Translations under genes and position numbers: made by a program
Part shown: in pieces, positions 36,141-43,693 of the stretch
Position numbering within the stretch: position 1 is the first letter of the stretch
How the letters are laid out: each line of letters opens with the position of its first letter
Source of the DNA: Amycolatopsis sp. QT-25
GTDB taxonomy: Bacteria; Actinomycetota; Actinomycetes; Mycobacteriales; Pseudonocardiaceae
Length of the DNA stretch: 64,000 nucleotides
Direction: 5' to 3'
Assembly (NCBI RefSeq): GCF_029369745.1
Contig: NZ_CP120210.1
Span: 5,394,001-5,458,000 of the forward strand
Notes under the pieces: model-generated
Database searches by the model: none
What the model was told of the DNA's origin: nothing
What the model saw: the letters and a program-made list of their open reading frames with translations, nothing else

Positions 36141-37791
36141 GGCGCCGACTATAACGCGCCCTCGCCGCCGCACGCGCGACCTTGCCACTGGAAGTGCGCG
36201 GAAGGTCACCGGAGGGAACCAGACGTACCGATCGCAACGTCAGATCATGTTCCCGTGACACCGCGCGTAATACCACTCTGGTGACTTCTTTGACATCGGC
36301 TTCGGCGTTCTTTGCCCATTCGGCTACCAACATCGCCCCTTCGCCCCTTTCGTCGGAGATTCCGAAGGCGGCCACGCGGTCACGGCGGATCGCCGGATGC
36401 GCTTCCCCCGCCACCGCTTCGATGTCCTGCGGATGGAAATTGCGGCCGTCGACGACGATGAGGTCTTTGAGCCTGCCGGTGATGTAGAGGTCACCGCGGT
36501 GGAACACGCCGAGGTCGCCGGTGCGCAGCCAGCCGCCGACGCCGTCGAGTTCGCCCGCGAACGCCGCCGCGTCACCGCGGCCCCAATATCCCGCGGCGAC
36601 GTTCGGCCCGTGGATCCAGACCTCCCCGGCCAGGCCGTCGGGTAGTGCCACGCCGTCGCGGACGATCCGGACCCGCTGCCCGAGCGGACGGCCGACCGAG
36701 ACGAGTTCCTGCCCGTCGGGCACCTCGATCGCCCTGCCTTGCGCGAGAGCCTCCCTGTCGAACACCGCGCTCCGTGGGCCTTCCGCGCCCGCGCTCGCGA
36801 CGTACACGGTGGCCTCGGCCAGGCCATAGGACGGACGGTGGACTTCCGGCCGGAATCCACGCGGGCCGAAGACCTCCAGGAAACGCGCGACCGTACGCGG
36901 CCGGACCGGCTCGGCGCCGTTGAGCGCGACCCGGACATCGGAGAGGTCCAGGTCGTCCCCTGCCTCTTCGGCGGCTTCAGCGGCTTCAGCGGCCAGGTCG
37001 AACGCGAAGTTCGGCGCGGCGGTGAACACGGCCGGGTGATCGGCGAGCTGACGGAGCCATCGCAGGGGCCGGTGCACGAACTCGGCAGGCGACATGAAGA
37101 CCGAGCGCGCTCCGGCGTGGACCGGCAGGCACAGCAGCTGGATCAGGCCCATGTCGTGGAAGAACGGGATCCAGCCGGCGCAGGTCGTGTGCTCGTTGAC
37201 GGCGTAGGCGCGGCTCGCCTGCCAGCAGGCCGCCGCGACCGCCCGATGCGGGATCACCGCGCCGGCGGGCTCCCGTGTCGACCCGGAGGTGTACTGCAGG
37301 TAAGCGGGGCTTTCGGGGGTGACGGGAAGCGGCTCGGCCCCCGGTCCGGAGAGTTCGTCGACCACGATCAGGTGCTCGGGTGTGCCTGCCTCGCGTACTT
37401 TCGCGGCGGCGGAAGCGGAGGTCAGCCAGACCCGGGCGTCGCAGTCCGCCAGCACACCGGTGAGCCTGCCTCGCTGGGCGGGGGTGCCCGGAGCCATCAG
37501 CGGTACGGCCACCAGTCCGGTGGCGAGTGCCCCGAAGAAAGCCAAGGGGTAGTTCAGGTCCTGGCCGGTGAGCACGGCGGCACGATCACCCGGCCGTGTG
37601 ACCCGGCGCAGTGCTCCGGCGACCACTCGCACCCGGGAGACGAACTCGGTCCAGGTGACCGTGTGGTCCAGACCGGCGCCGTGATCCTGATGCGTGAACA
37701 GCGGGCGCGGATCGGCTTCGCGAGCGAACAGCCGCTCGACGATCGAGGTGCGCAGCACCTGTTCCGGCACATCCTCCGGCGACGCGGTCAT
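36133..37791 (-). CDS. Fatty acyl-AMP ligase (FAAL)
   Basis: 552 residues from ATG 37791. Adenylate-forming fold: A3 LQYTSGSTREPAGAVIPH, A5 SYGLAEATVYV, A7 GWLRTGDLGVFH, A8/A10 YITGRLKDLIVVDGRNFHPQ and SGDLPRTSSGKVARAA. The Ser/Thr-rich A3 and N-terminal features are those of FAALs, which activate a fatty acid as the AMP ester and pass it to an ACP, not to CoA. First gene of an operon FAAL-ACP-EspC-like-Gly-rich protein-small protein, an unusual link of lipid activation to type VII secretion genes. Confidence 0.93.
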   Translation of the reverse strand: MTASPEDVPEQVLRTSIVERLFAREADPRPLFTHQDHGAGLDHTVTWTEFVSRVRVVAGALRRVTRPGDRAAVLTGQDLNYPLAFFGALATGLVAVPLMAPGTPAQRGRLTGVLADCDARVWLTSASAAAKVREAGTPEHLIVVDELSGPGAEPLPVTPESPAYLQYTSGSTREPAGAVIPHRAVAAACWQASRAYAVNEHTTCAGWIPFFHDMGLIQLLCLPVHAGARSVFMSPAEFVHRPLRWLRQLADHPAVFTAAPNFAFDLAAEAAEAAEEAGDDLDLSDVRVALNGAEPVRPRTVARFLEVFGPRGFRPEVHRPSYGLAEATVYVASAGAEGPRSAVFDREALAQGRAIEVPDGQELVSVGRPLGQRVRIVRDGVALPDGLAGEVWIHGPNVAAGYWGRGDAAAFAGELDGVGGWLRTGDLGVFHRGDLYITGRLKDLIVVDGRNFHPQDIEAVAGEAHPAIRRDRVAAFGISDERGEGAMLVAEWAKNAEADVKEVTRVVLRAVSREHDLTLRSVRLVPSGDLPRTSSGKVARAAARARYSRRRG

Positions 37792-37848
37792 AACCGGCAA
37801 GGTACTGGAACCGCCAAGAGAACGCTCACAGAGCGCGGGTGACCGACC

Positions 37849-37861
37849 GTCCAAAGTGGAC
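37849..37861. promoter_or_regulatory. Dyad GTCCA-AAG-TGGAC upstream of the FAAL operon
   Basis: Perfect five-base arms, 58 bases upstream of the FAAL start. Same element as at 28473-28485. Possible operator. Confidence 0.4.
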
Positions 37862-37883
37862 GATTTGGCTGGATCCGCCCACG

Positions 37884-38141
37884 TTCGCTCTTGTGAATTC
37901 CGGACAGAAGGGCGGACATCTCTCTGGCACCGTGAGCGACGCGCTCGGCCGCGGCTCGTGGGTCGCGCCGGTCGGCACCTCGGTGCGCCGGTCCGGTTCG
38001 ACGACGCACTGCCACCACGGCACCGTGCCGGGGCACAACGAGACGGTCGGCTACCCCCAGTGCTCGGTCCACCGGATGACCCGCACCGACTTCTGCGCGG
38101 CACCCGGCGACTCCGGCGGCGAGACCTGCCTGCGGCGTGAA
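37884..38141 (+). pseudogene. Relic of a streptogrisin-type S1 protease
   Basis: No start codon, and cut off by a palindromic element. The frame reads TFALVNSGQKGGHLSGTVSD, then WVAPVGTSVRRSGSTTHCHH and MTRTDFCAAPGDSGGE. These align with the second half of chymotrypsin-fold bacterial proteases (PVGTSVCRSGSTTGW...C; the GDSGG serine motif is intact). The His domain is missing, the Asp position is lost and a conserved Cys is Arg. The sequence ends ten codons after GDSGG, exactly where the 38142-38196 palindrome begins. Confidence 0.85.
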
Positions 38142-38196
38142 GTACATGAAGGCCCCCTTCCTGTACCTAGGCGCAAGGAAGGGGGCCTTCATGTAC
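38142..38196. repeat. Dispersed palindromic element, copy 2
   Basis: Almost identical to copy 1 at 22791 (centre TGTACCTAGGCGCAA). It abuts the S1 protease relic and lies upstream of the MFS operon. Confidence 0.92.
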
Positions 38197-38238
38197 TGAG
38201 GGAAGGTGCGCCGGCCTACCCCTCACGTCCCCGCCAGA

Positions 38239-38278
38239 TTCCCGAACCGTCGGGAACAGTTCCCCTACCTGCCGGGAA
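38239..38278 (+). promoter_or_regulatory. Cluster box 1: TTCCCG-N6-CGGGAA-N16-CGGGAA
   Basis: TTCCCG 38239-38244, CGGGAA 38251-38256, CGGGAA 38273-38278; the middle includes the palindrome GGGAACAGTTCCC. ATTAGCCT (38288-38295) follows as a possible -10. Same arrangement as the boxes at 48909-48948 and 50101-50139. Precedes the MFS/ATP-grasp operon with a leader of about 150 bases. Confidence 0.75.
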
Positions 38279-38456
38279 AGATCCGAAATTAGCCTTCGGT
38301 CACCGGTCGGCCACGTCGGCACCACCTCCCCACGGACTGGACCCGCGCCGGTATGTCTCGTGAACCACCGCGGGTATCCGAATCTGGAGGATGTGTGACT
38401 GAGCGAGAAGTCGGCGTATCGGTGATCGGCGGCCGGGCGAAGCCTGGCGGATCCGC

Positions 38457-39716
38457 ATGACCGGCGCCACGAGGACCGGCGTCTTCGCGGTACTGCGGTC
38501 GACCCCCGCCCCCGTCAGGTATCTGCTCGGCGGCGTGCTGGTCAACCAGCTGGGCGCGTTCGTCCAGACGTTCCTGATCCTGTACCTGACGTTCCGGGGC
38601 ACCTCGGTCGGTTTCGCCGGGGTCTGCCTCGCCGCGTACAGCGTGGGCGCGATCTTCGGCGCCATGCTCGGCGGCGAGCTGACCCACCGGTTCGGCGGCC
38701 GCGCGACGATCGTGACGGTGATGACGTGCGCGGCGCCGCTCGTCGCGTCGATCCCGTTGGTGCGGGGCACGCCCTGGGCACTGGTCACGGCGGTCGCGCT
38801 GTCCGGGCTGGCGATCCAGGCGTACCGGCCGGCGGCCGCGGTGCTGCTCGCGGAGTACATGCCGGAAGAGCACAAGGTCATGGGCTTTTCGATGATGCGC
38901 ATCGCGCTGAACATCGGCGCGGCCGTGGCACCGCTGATCGCCGCCGTGGTCATCCAGGTGAACTGGGACCTGCTGTTCTGGCTGGACGGCACGACGGCGG
39001 CGCTGTGGGCGCTGCTGGCCTTCCTGTTGCTGCCGAGGGGAAGCAAGACCCCGCACGAGCCCACGGCCGACGCTCCTCCCACGCTGAGCGCTCGCGCGGT
39101 GTACGGGACGATGATCCGGGACACCCGGTTCCTGTGCTATCTGGTGGCGGGCCTGTTCGGCATGATGATCTACGCCGGCTGGGTCGCGGTGCTGCCGTTG
39201 AACATCGTCGACGCCGGTTATCCGGTGGGGCTGTACAGCACGGTGCTGGTGATCTCCTCGGTCGTGCTGATCACCTGTGAACTGAAGATCACCACCTACA
39301 TCGTCCGGATCCCGAAGAATCTCGCCGGTCTGTTCGGCAACCTGGTGAGCGCGGCGGGATTCGCCCTCTACGGGCTGATCGCGCAGCATCAGTTCTTCGT
39401 GATCGCCGGCGCCCTGCTGGCGGTGTCCGGGCTGATGATCCACGGACCGAGCACCGCCTCCCATCCGGCGACTTTCCCGGTGGAGCTGAGAAGCCGCTAC
39501 ATCGCGACGAAGGAGACGTTGTCCGGGGTGGCCGCGACGATCGGGCCGGTACTGGGACTGTTCCTCTGGAGCGAGTTCGGCGGCCCCGGGTTCTGGGGGT
39601 TCTGCGCGGTGCTGTCCGTCATCGCGGGATCGATGCACATCTACGGCCTCAAACAGCCGCCCGTGGCGGAGAAGGTGGCCGAACCCGAGCCGGAAGTCGT
39701 GGGAGAGCGACCATGA
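38457..39716 (+). CDS. MFS transporter, probable product exporter of the cluster
   Basis: 419 residues, 12 predicted membrane spans. MFS motif A between spans 2 and 3 (GGELTHRFGGRATIV); C-terminal half from IYAGWVAVLPLNIVDAGYPV. First gene of a four-gene operon and joined to the next by an ATGA overlap (39713-39716). Probably exports the cluster product or gives self-resistance. Confidence 0.92.
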   Translation: MTGATRTGVFAVLRSTPAPVRYLLGGVLVNQLGAFVQTFLILYLTFRGTSVGFAGVCLAAYSVGAIFGAMLGGELTHRFGGRATIVTVMTCAAPLVASIPLVRGTPWALVTAVALSGLAIQAYRPAAAVLLAEYMPEEHKVMGFSMMRIALNIGAAVAPLIAAVVIQVNWDLLFWLDGTTAALWALLAFLLLPRGSKTPHEPTADAPPTLSARAVYGTMIRDTRFLCYLVAGLFGMMIYAGWVAVLPLNIVDAGYPVGLYSTVLVISSVVLITCELKITTYIVRIPKNLAGLFGNLVSAAGFALYGLIAQHQFFVIAGALLAVSGLMIHGPSTASHPATFPVELRSRYIATKETLSGVAATIGPVLGLFLWSEFGGPGFWGFCAVLSVIAGSMHIYGLKQPPVAEKVAEPEPEVVGERP

Positions 39717-41029
39717 ACGAAGCCAACGGTGTCCTGCTGATCATCGGCAGCGGCCTGAAGCTGTACCGCGAATACCTGGTCTCGTCCATCCACCGGTGCG
39801 CCCGCGAGGCCGGACTCGGCCTGGTGCTGCTGAACAATCTCAAGCCCACCTGGCAGCACGCGTATTTCGACGAGATCGTCCACACGGACGTGTTCGACGC
39901 CGACGAGATGCTCGCCGCCGCCCGTGAGGTCGCCGGTCGGCACCGGATCGCCGGCCTGATGTGCTGGGACGAACCGGTCGTGCTGGCCGCGGGCGAACTC
40001 GCCGCCGAACTCGGGGTCCCCGGATTGAGCGTCGACGGCGTCCGCGGTTGCCGCGACAAGAACCGCACCCGGACCGTGCTGACCGCGGAAGGCTTGCCGC
40101 AGCCGGGATACGCCTTGACCACCGGCCTCGACGAGGCCCGCGCCGCGGCCGCCGGGATCGGGTATCCGGTGGTGCTCAAGCCGAGGGCGATGGGCGCGAG
40201 CATCGGCGTGGTGTACGCCGCCGACGAGTCCGAAGTGGACGCCGCGTTCGGGGTCGCCATGGGCGCCGCCACCGTCGACCAGAGCCGCTACGGCGGCGGC
40301 GCGATCGTGGAGGGCTACGTCTCCGGGCCCGAGATCAGCATCGACGCGGCCGTGCACGAGGGCGAGTACCTGCCGATGTTCGTGGCCCGCAAGGAAACCG
40401 GCGATCAGCCGTATTTCGAGGAGATCGGGCACGTCGTCGACGCCGGCGATCCGCTGCTGCACGACGCCGAACTGATGGACGTCCTGGCGCGGGCGCATCG
40501 CGCGCTCGGCGTGCGGGACGGCATCACCCATTCCGAGGTCCGGCTGACCGACCGCGGCCCGCTGATCATCGAGATCAACGGGCGTCTCGGCGGCGACCTG
40601 ATCCCGTTCCTCGGCCGGACCGCCACCGGTCTCGATCCCGGCGAGATCCTGTTCGCCGTCGCGACCGGACGGCGGCCGGTCATCGCCCCGACCCGGCACG
40701 CGGTCGCCGGGATCCGGTTCGGCTACCCGGATCACGACTGCCTGGTCCGCGAAGTCACGGTTCCCGCCGAAGCGCCGGGCCTGGTCGTCGCTTCGCCGAT
40801 GGTCGACCCGGGGACCACCCTGCGGCTGCCGCCCGGCGGCTACATCGCCCGGCATTCGTTCGTGGTGTGCGAAGCCGATGACCAGGAGACCTGCGCCCGG
40901 CGGCTGGCGGCGGCCGCCGCCCTGGTGCGGGTCGACGCCGATCCGGTGGACCCACCGGCACCCGGTACCGCCTTCGAGATGCCCGCCGGGCTGCTCGACG
41001 TCGACGAACACGAGGGAGTTTCCGCATGA
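39713..41029 (+). CDS. ATP-grasp carboxylate-amine ligase (first of two)
   Basis: 438 residues. ATP-grasp core at about 110-310: GYPVVLKPRAMGASIGVVYA (nucleotide-binding Lys), IVEGYVSGPEISIDAAV, GITHSEVRLTDRGPLIIEIN (metal-binding Glu and Asn). A C-terminal extension of about 110 residues resembles that of L-amino acid ligase-type enzymes. Likely joins an amino or hydrazine group to a carboxylate through an acyl-phosphate. Coupled to its neighbours by ATGA overlaps on both sides. Confidence 0.92.
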   Translation: MNEANGVLLIIGSGLKLYREYLVSSIHRCAREAGLGLVLLNNLKPTWQHAYFDEIVHTDVFDADEMLAAAREVAGRHRIAGLMCWDEPVVLAAGELAAELGVPGLSVDGVRGCRDKNRTRTVLTAEGLPQPGYALTTGLDEARAAAAGIGYPVVLKPRAMGASIGVVYAADESEVDAAFGVAMGAATVDQSRYGGGAIVEGYVSGPEISIDAAVHEGEYLPMFVARKETGDQPYFEEIGHVVDAGDPLLHDAELMDVLARAHRALGVRDGITHSEVRLTDRGPLIIEINGRLGGDLIPFLGRTATGLDPGEILFAVATGRRPVIAPTRHAVAGIRFGYPDHDCLVREVTVPAEAPGLVVASPMVDPGTTLRLPPGGYIARHSFVVCEADDQETCARRLAAAAALVRVDADPVDPPAPGTAFEMPAGLLDVDEHEGVSA

Positions 41030-42285
41030 CCATGACCGAACCCGTCCGCACCGACAGGCCGCTGACCGGCGCGCAGATCCTCGCGAACGCGAAGGCGCTC
41101 GCACCGATCCTGCGTGAGCGGGCGGCGGAGATCGAGAAGAACCGGAGCCTGCCCGCGGACGTGGTCGAGTTGCTGCGCGAGGCCGGTGTCTTCCGGATCG
41201 GCTTCAGCCGGGACTGGGGTGGCCCGGAGATGACCTCGATGGAGCAGACCGAGGTGATCGAAGCGCTTTCCTACGGTGACGCGTCCGTCGGCTGGTGTGC
41301 CAAACTCGGCTCGGACATCGGGTTGCACGCCAACTTCCTGGACCAGGACGAAGCCCGCCGGATGTTCACCAGCATCGACATGCACTCCGCCGGTGTGCTG
41401 CCCGTGACCGGGCACGCGGAACGTGTTCCCGGCGGTTACCGGCTCACCGGCCGCTGGAGCTTCGGCAGCGGCTCGACCCACGCCGATTGGGTGGCCTCCG
41501 GGGCCATGGTGTTCGAGAACGGTGAGCCCTACGCGAGCCCGGACGGCAGCAACCCGCACGAGTCGCGGCTGTTCATGGTTCCCGGCGACCAGACCGAATC
41601 CCTCGACAACTGGTACACCCTCGGCCTGTGCGGCTCCGGCAGCAGCGACTACACGATCACGGACGTCTTCGTCCCGGAGAACCACACCCTGACGTTCGAC
41701 AACCCGAAGGTGCCCAACGGACCCCTGGTGCAGCCGGACGTGATCCAGCGCAGCATGTGCGGTGTGCCGCTCGGCACGGCGCGGGCCGCACTGGACTACG
41801 TCCGCGGCCTCACCATGGAACGGGTCGACATGCTGAAGGGCTCGCCGTGGCGGATGAGCGGCGTCGCCTGGAAGGACAACGAGCGCATCCAGATCACCCT
41901 GGCCGAATGCGAGGCCGACTACAGCACGACGCGCGCCGGCGTTTACCAGGCACTGGAACGCCAGTGGGAGGTCACCGCCGACGGCACCGGCACGCTGGAC
42001 GATCTCACGCCCGACGAACGCGTCGCCCCGGCGCTGACCGGTTGGCAGGCTTTCCAGATGTCGAAGCGGGTCGTGCAGCGGCTCTGCGACCTGCTCGGCA
42101 CCGCGGCCATCCGCTCGGGTGACCCGATGAACCGCTGGCTGCGGGACTCGATGACCATGGCCATGCACCCCACCGCGCGGGACCGCGTCACCCAGACGGT
42201 CGGCGCGCACCTGGTCGGCGCCAAACCGTCCATGCGGTTCATGCTCGGCATCGTCGACAAGCCCAAGACCGAGTCCGATGCGTGA
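41026..42285 (+). CDS. Acyl-CoA dehydrogenase-fold flavin enzyme (class D monooxygenase-like)
   Basis: 419 residues. ACAD fold of the HpaB/KijD3/DszC side of the family: N-terminal helical domain (AEIEKNRSLPADVVELLREA; ALSYGDASVGWCAKLG), beta domain (GGYRLTGRWSFGSGSTHADW), C-terminal helices (GTAAIRSGDPMNRWLRDSMT). No catalytic Glu for acyl-CoA desaturation is evident. Such enzymes use reduced flavin and oxygen to hydroxylate carbon or nitrogen, including N-oxidation of amino sugars. In this cluster it may oxidise a hydrazine-type nitrogen (inference). No flavin reductase gene is adjacent. Confidence 0.88.
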   Translation: MTMTEPVRTDRPLTGAQILANAKALAPILRERAAEIEKNRSLPADVVELLREAGVFRIGFSRDWGGPEMTSMEQTEVIEALSYGDASVGWCAKLGSDIGLHANFLDQDEARRMFTSIDMHSAGVLPVTGHAERVPGGYRLTGRWSFGSGSTHADWVASGAMVFENGEPYASPDGSNPHESRLFMVPGDQTESLDNWYTLGLCGSGSSDYTITDVFVPENHTLTFDNPKVPNGPLVQPDVIQRSMCGVPLGTARAALDYVRGLTMERVDMLKGSPWRMSGVAWKDNERIQITLAECEADYSTTRAGVYQALERQWEVTADGTGTLDDLTPDERVAPALTGWQAFQMSKRVVQRLCDLLGTAAIRSGDPMNRWLRDSMTMAMHPTARDRVTQTVGAHLVGAKPSMRFMLGIVDKPKTESDA

Positions 42286-43534
42286 GCAGCGGCCCATCCT
42301 GATCGTCGGGTTCGTGACGCCGGTGCTGATGGCACTGACCGGTACCGAACCCGACGGTTCGGTCGTCCTCGTCGAGGAGCCGGACGTCATCCGCAAACGG
42401 GACCTGGGCACGAGGCTCGCCGGGTCTCCACTGGTCAGTGCGCTGATCGGCTGGGAGCACGCCCGGCCCGGTTCGGCCGACGAGTTCTACGTCGCCCACC
42501 CGGACCTGGACCCGGTGGCGGTGATCCCGCTGATCGAGTACGCCACCCCGTTCGCCGCCCGGCTCGCCGAACGCTACGGCCTGCCGGGCGCGACCCTGGG
42601 TGCCGCGCAGATCCTGCGGGACAAGGCGATGCTGCGGAAGGTCAGCGCGGCCGCCGGGGTGGCCAATCCGGAAAGCGCCACCGTGACTTCCCCGGAGGAC
42701 GTACTGGCGTTCCTGCGGGCCCATCCCGGCCCGGTGGTGCTCAAACCGGCGAACCGGCAGGCCGCCGTCGGCACGCAGATCGTCCGTGACCCCGGCGAGG
42801 TCGAACAGGCGTGGGCGAGCTGCGTCGAACAGGACGAGGGCATTTTCGTTCCCGACCGGCCGATGGAACTGTCCATGCTGGTCGAACGGTACGTGCCAGG
42901 ACCCGAGTACAGCGTCGAGATGCTGGTCCGCGACGGGCGGCGACTGTTCGCCAATGTCACCGGCAAACAGCTCTACCCCGGCCCGCGGCCGGTGGAGCTG
43001 GCCCATATCGTGCCTGCCGACATCCCCGCCGACCTCACCGAGGAGCTCGCGGAACTGACCTGTCAGGTCGTCGAGGCGGTCGGGTTCGCCGACGGCATCC
43101 TGCACTGCGAGTGGATCGTCTCCGACGGGCGGGCCTACCTGGTGGAATGCGCCGGCCGGATCGCCGGTGACGGGATCATGGAGGTCATCGACCGCGCCTA
43201 TTCGATGGATCTGCTGCGGTCCTACGTGGCGATGATGCGCGGGGAGATGCTGCCCGAGCTGCCTCGCCGCGCCACGGGCGGCGCCGCCGTCCGGTTCGTC
43301 CCGATGGAGCCGGGCGTGATCGACGCCGTCGTCGGACTCGAGCAGGCCCGGCAGGTGGAGGGTGTGTTCCTGGTGGACATCCAGGTCCAGCCGGGCCACC
43401 GGTTCACCGGCCTGCGCAGCTCGTGGGACCGGACGGGTTTGGTGATGGCCGTCGCGGACGACTCCGCCGAAGCGTTGCAGCGTGCGGAAAAGGCCGCGGG
43501 CCTGATCCGGATCGAGGTCCGCCCGGAGCCTTGA
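42278..43534 (+). CDS. ATP-grasp ligase (second of two)
   Basis: 418 residues, only distantly like the first. ATP-grasp core: GPVVLKPANRQAAVGTQIVR, VERYVPGPEYSVEMLVRDGR and GILHCEWIVSDGRAYLVECA, with GRIAGDG for the metal site. Start overlaps the flavin enzyme by 8 bases. Last gene of the operon, followed by two strong hairpins. Two ligases in one cluster suggest at least two amide or hydrazide bonds in the product. Confidence 0.92.
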   Translation: MREQRPILIVGFVTPVLMALTGTEPDGSVVLVEEPDVIRKRDLGTRLAGSPLVSALIGWEHARPGSADEFYVAHPDLDPVAVIPLIEYATPFAARLAERYGLPGATLGAAQILRDKAMLRKVSAAAGVANPESATVTSPEDVLAFLRAHPGPVVLKPANRQAAVGTQIVRDPGEVEQAWASCVEQDEGIFVPDRPMELSMLVERYVPGPEYSVEMLVRDGRRLFANVTGKQLYPGPRPVELAHIVPADIPADLTEELAELTCQVVEAVGFADGILHCEWIVSDGRAYLVECAGRIAGDGIMEVIDRAYSMDLLRSYVAMMRGEMLPELPRRATGGAAVRFVPMEPGVIDAVVGLEQARQVEGVFLVDIQVQPGHRFTGLRSSWDRTGLVMAVADDSAEALQRAEKAAGLIRIEVRPEP

Positions 43535-43546
43535 CCCACCTAGTGC

Positions 43547-43607
43547 CGAGTACATGAAGGCCCCCTTCCTTGCGCCTGACGCAAGGAAGGGGGCCTTCAT
43601 GTACTCG
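43547..43607. repeat. Dispersed palindromic element, copy 3
   Basis: Longer stem than copies 1 and 2: the arms run CGAGTACATGAAGGCC... through CCTTGCG and pair perfectly around CCTGA. Directly after the ATP-grasp stop, so it can act as terminator. Confidence 0.92.
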
Positions 43608-43630
43608 CAGTCCGGTGTCGGTGAAAGAAG

Positions 43631-43683
43631 GTCGCGAAAGCCACGTTCGAGACATCGGGCATCCCGAACGTGGCTTTCGCGAC
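43631..43683. terminator. 19-bp-stem hairpin between convergent operons
   Basis: GTCGCGAAAGCCACGTTCG (43631-43649) pairs perfectly with 43665-43683 around a 15-base loop. It lies between the convergent ATP-grasp and monooxygenase genes, just outside the stop at 43694. It is either a bidirectional terminator or another dispersed palindrome family. Confidence 0.8.
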
Positions 43684-43693
43684 AACCCCGGAG

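Noticed and set aside
22791..43607. CRISPR array from the repeated palindromes
   Set aside because: Only three copies, many kilobases apart, no regular spacers and no cas genes.
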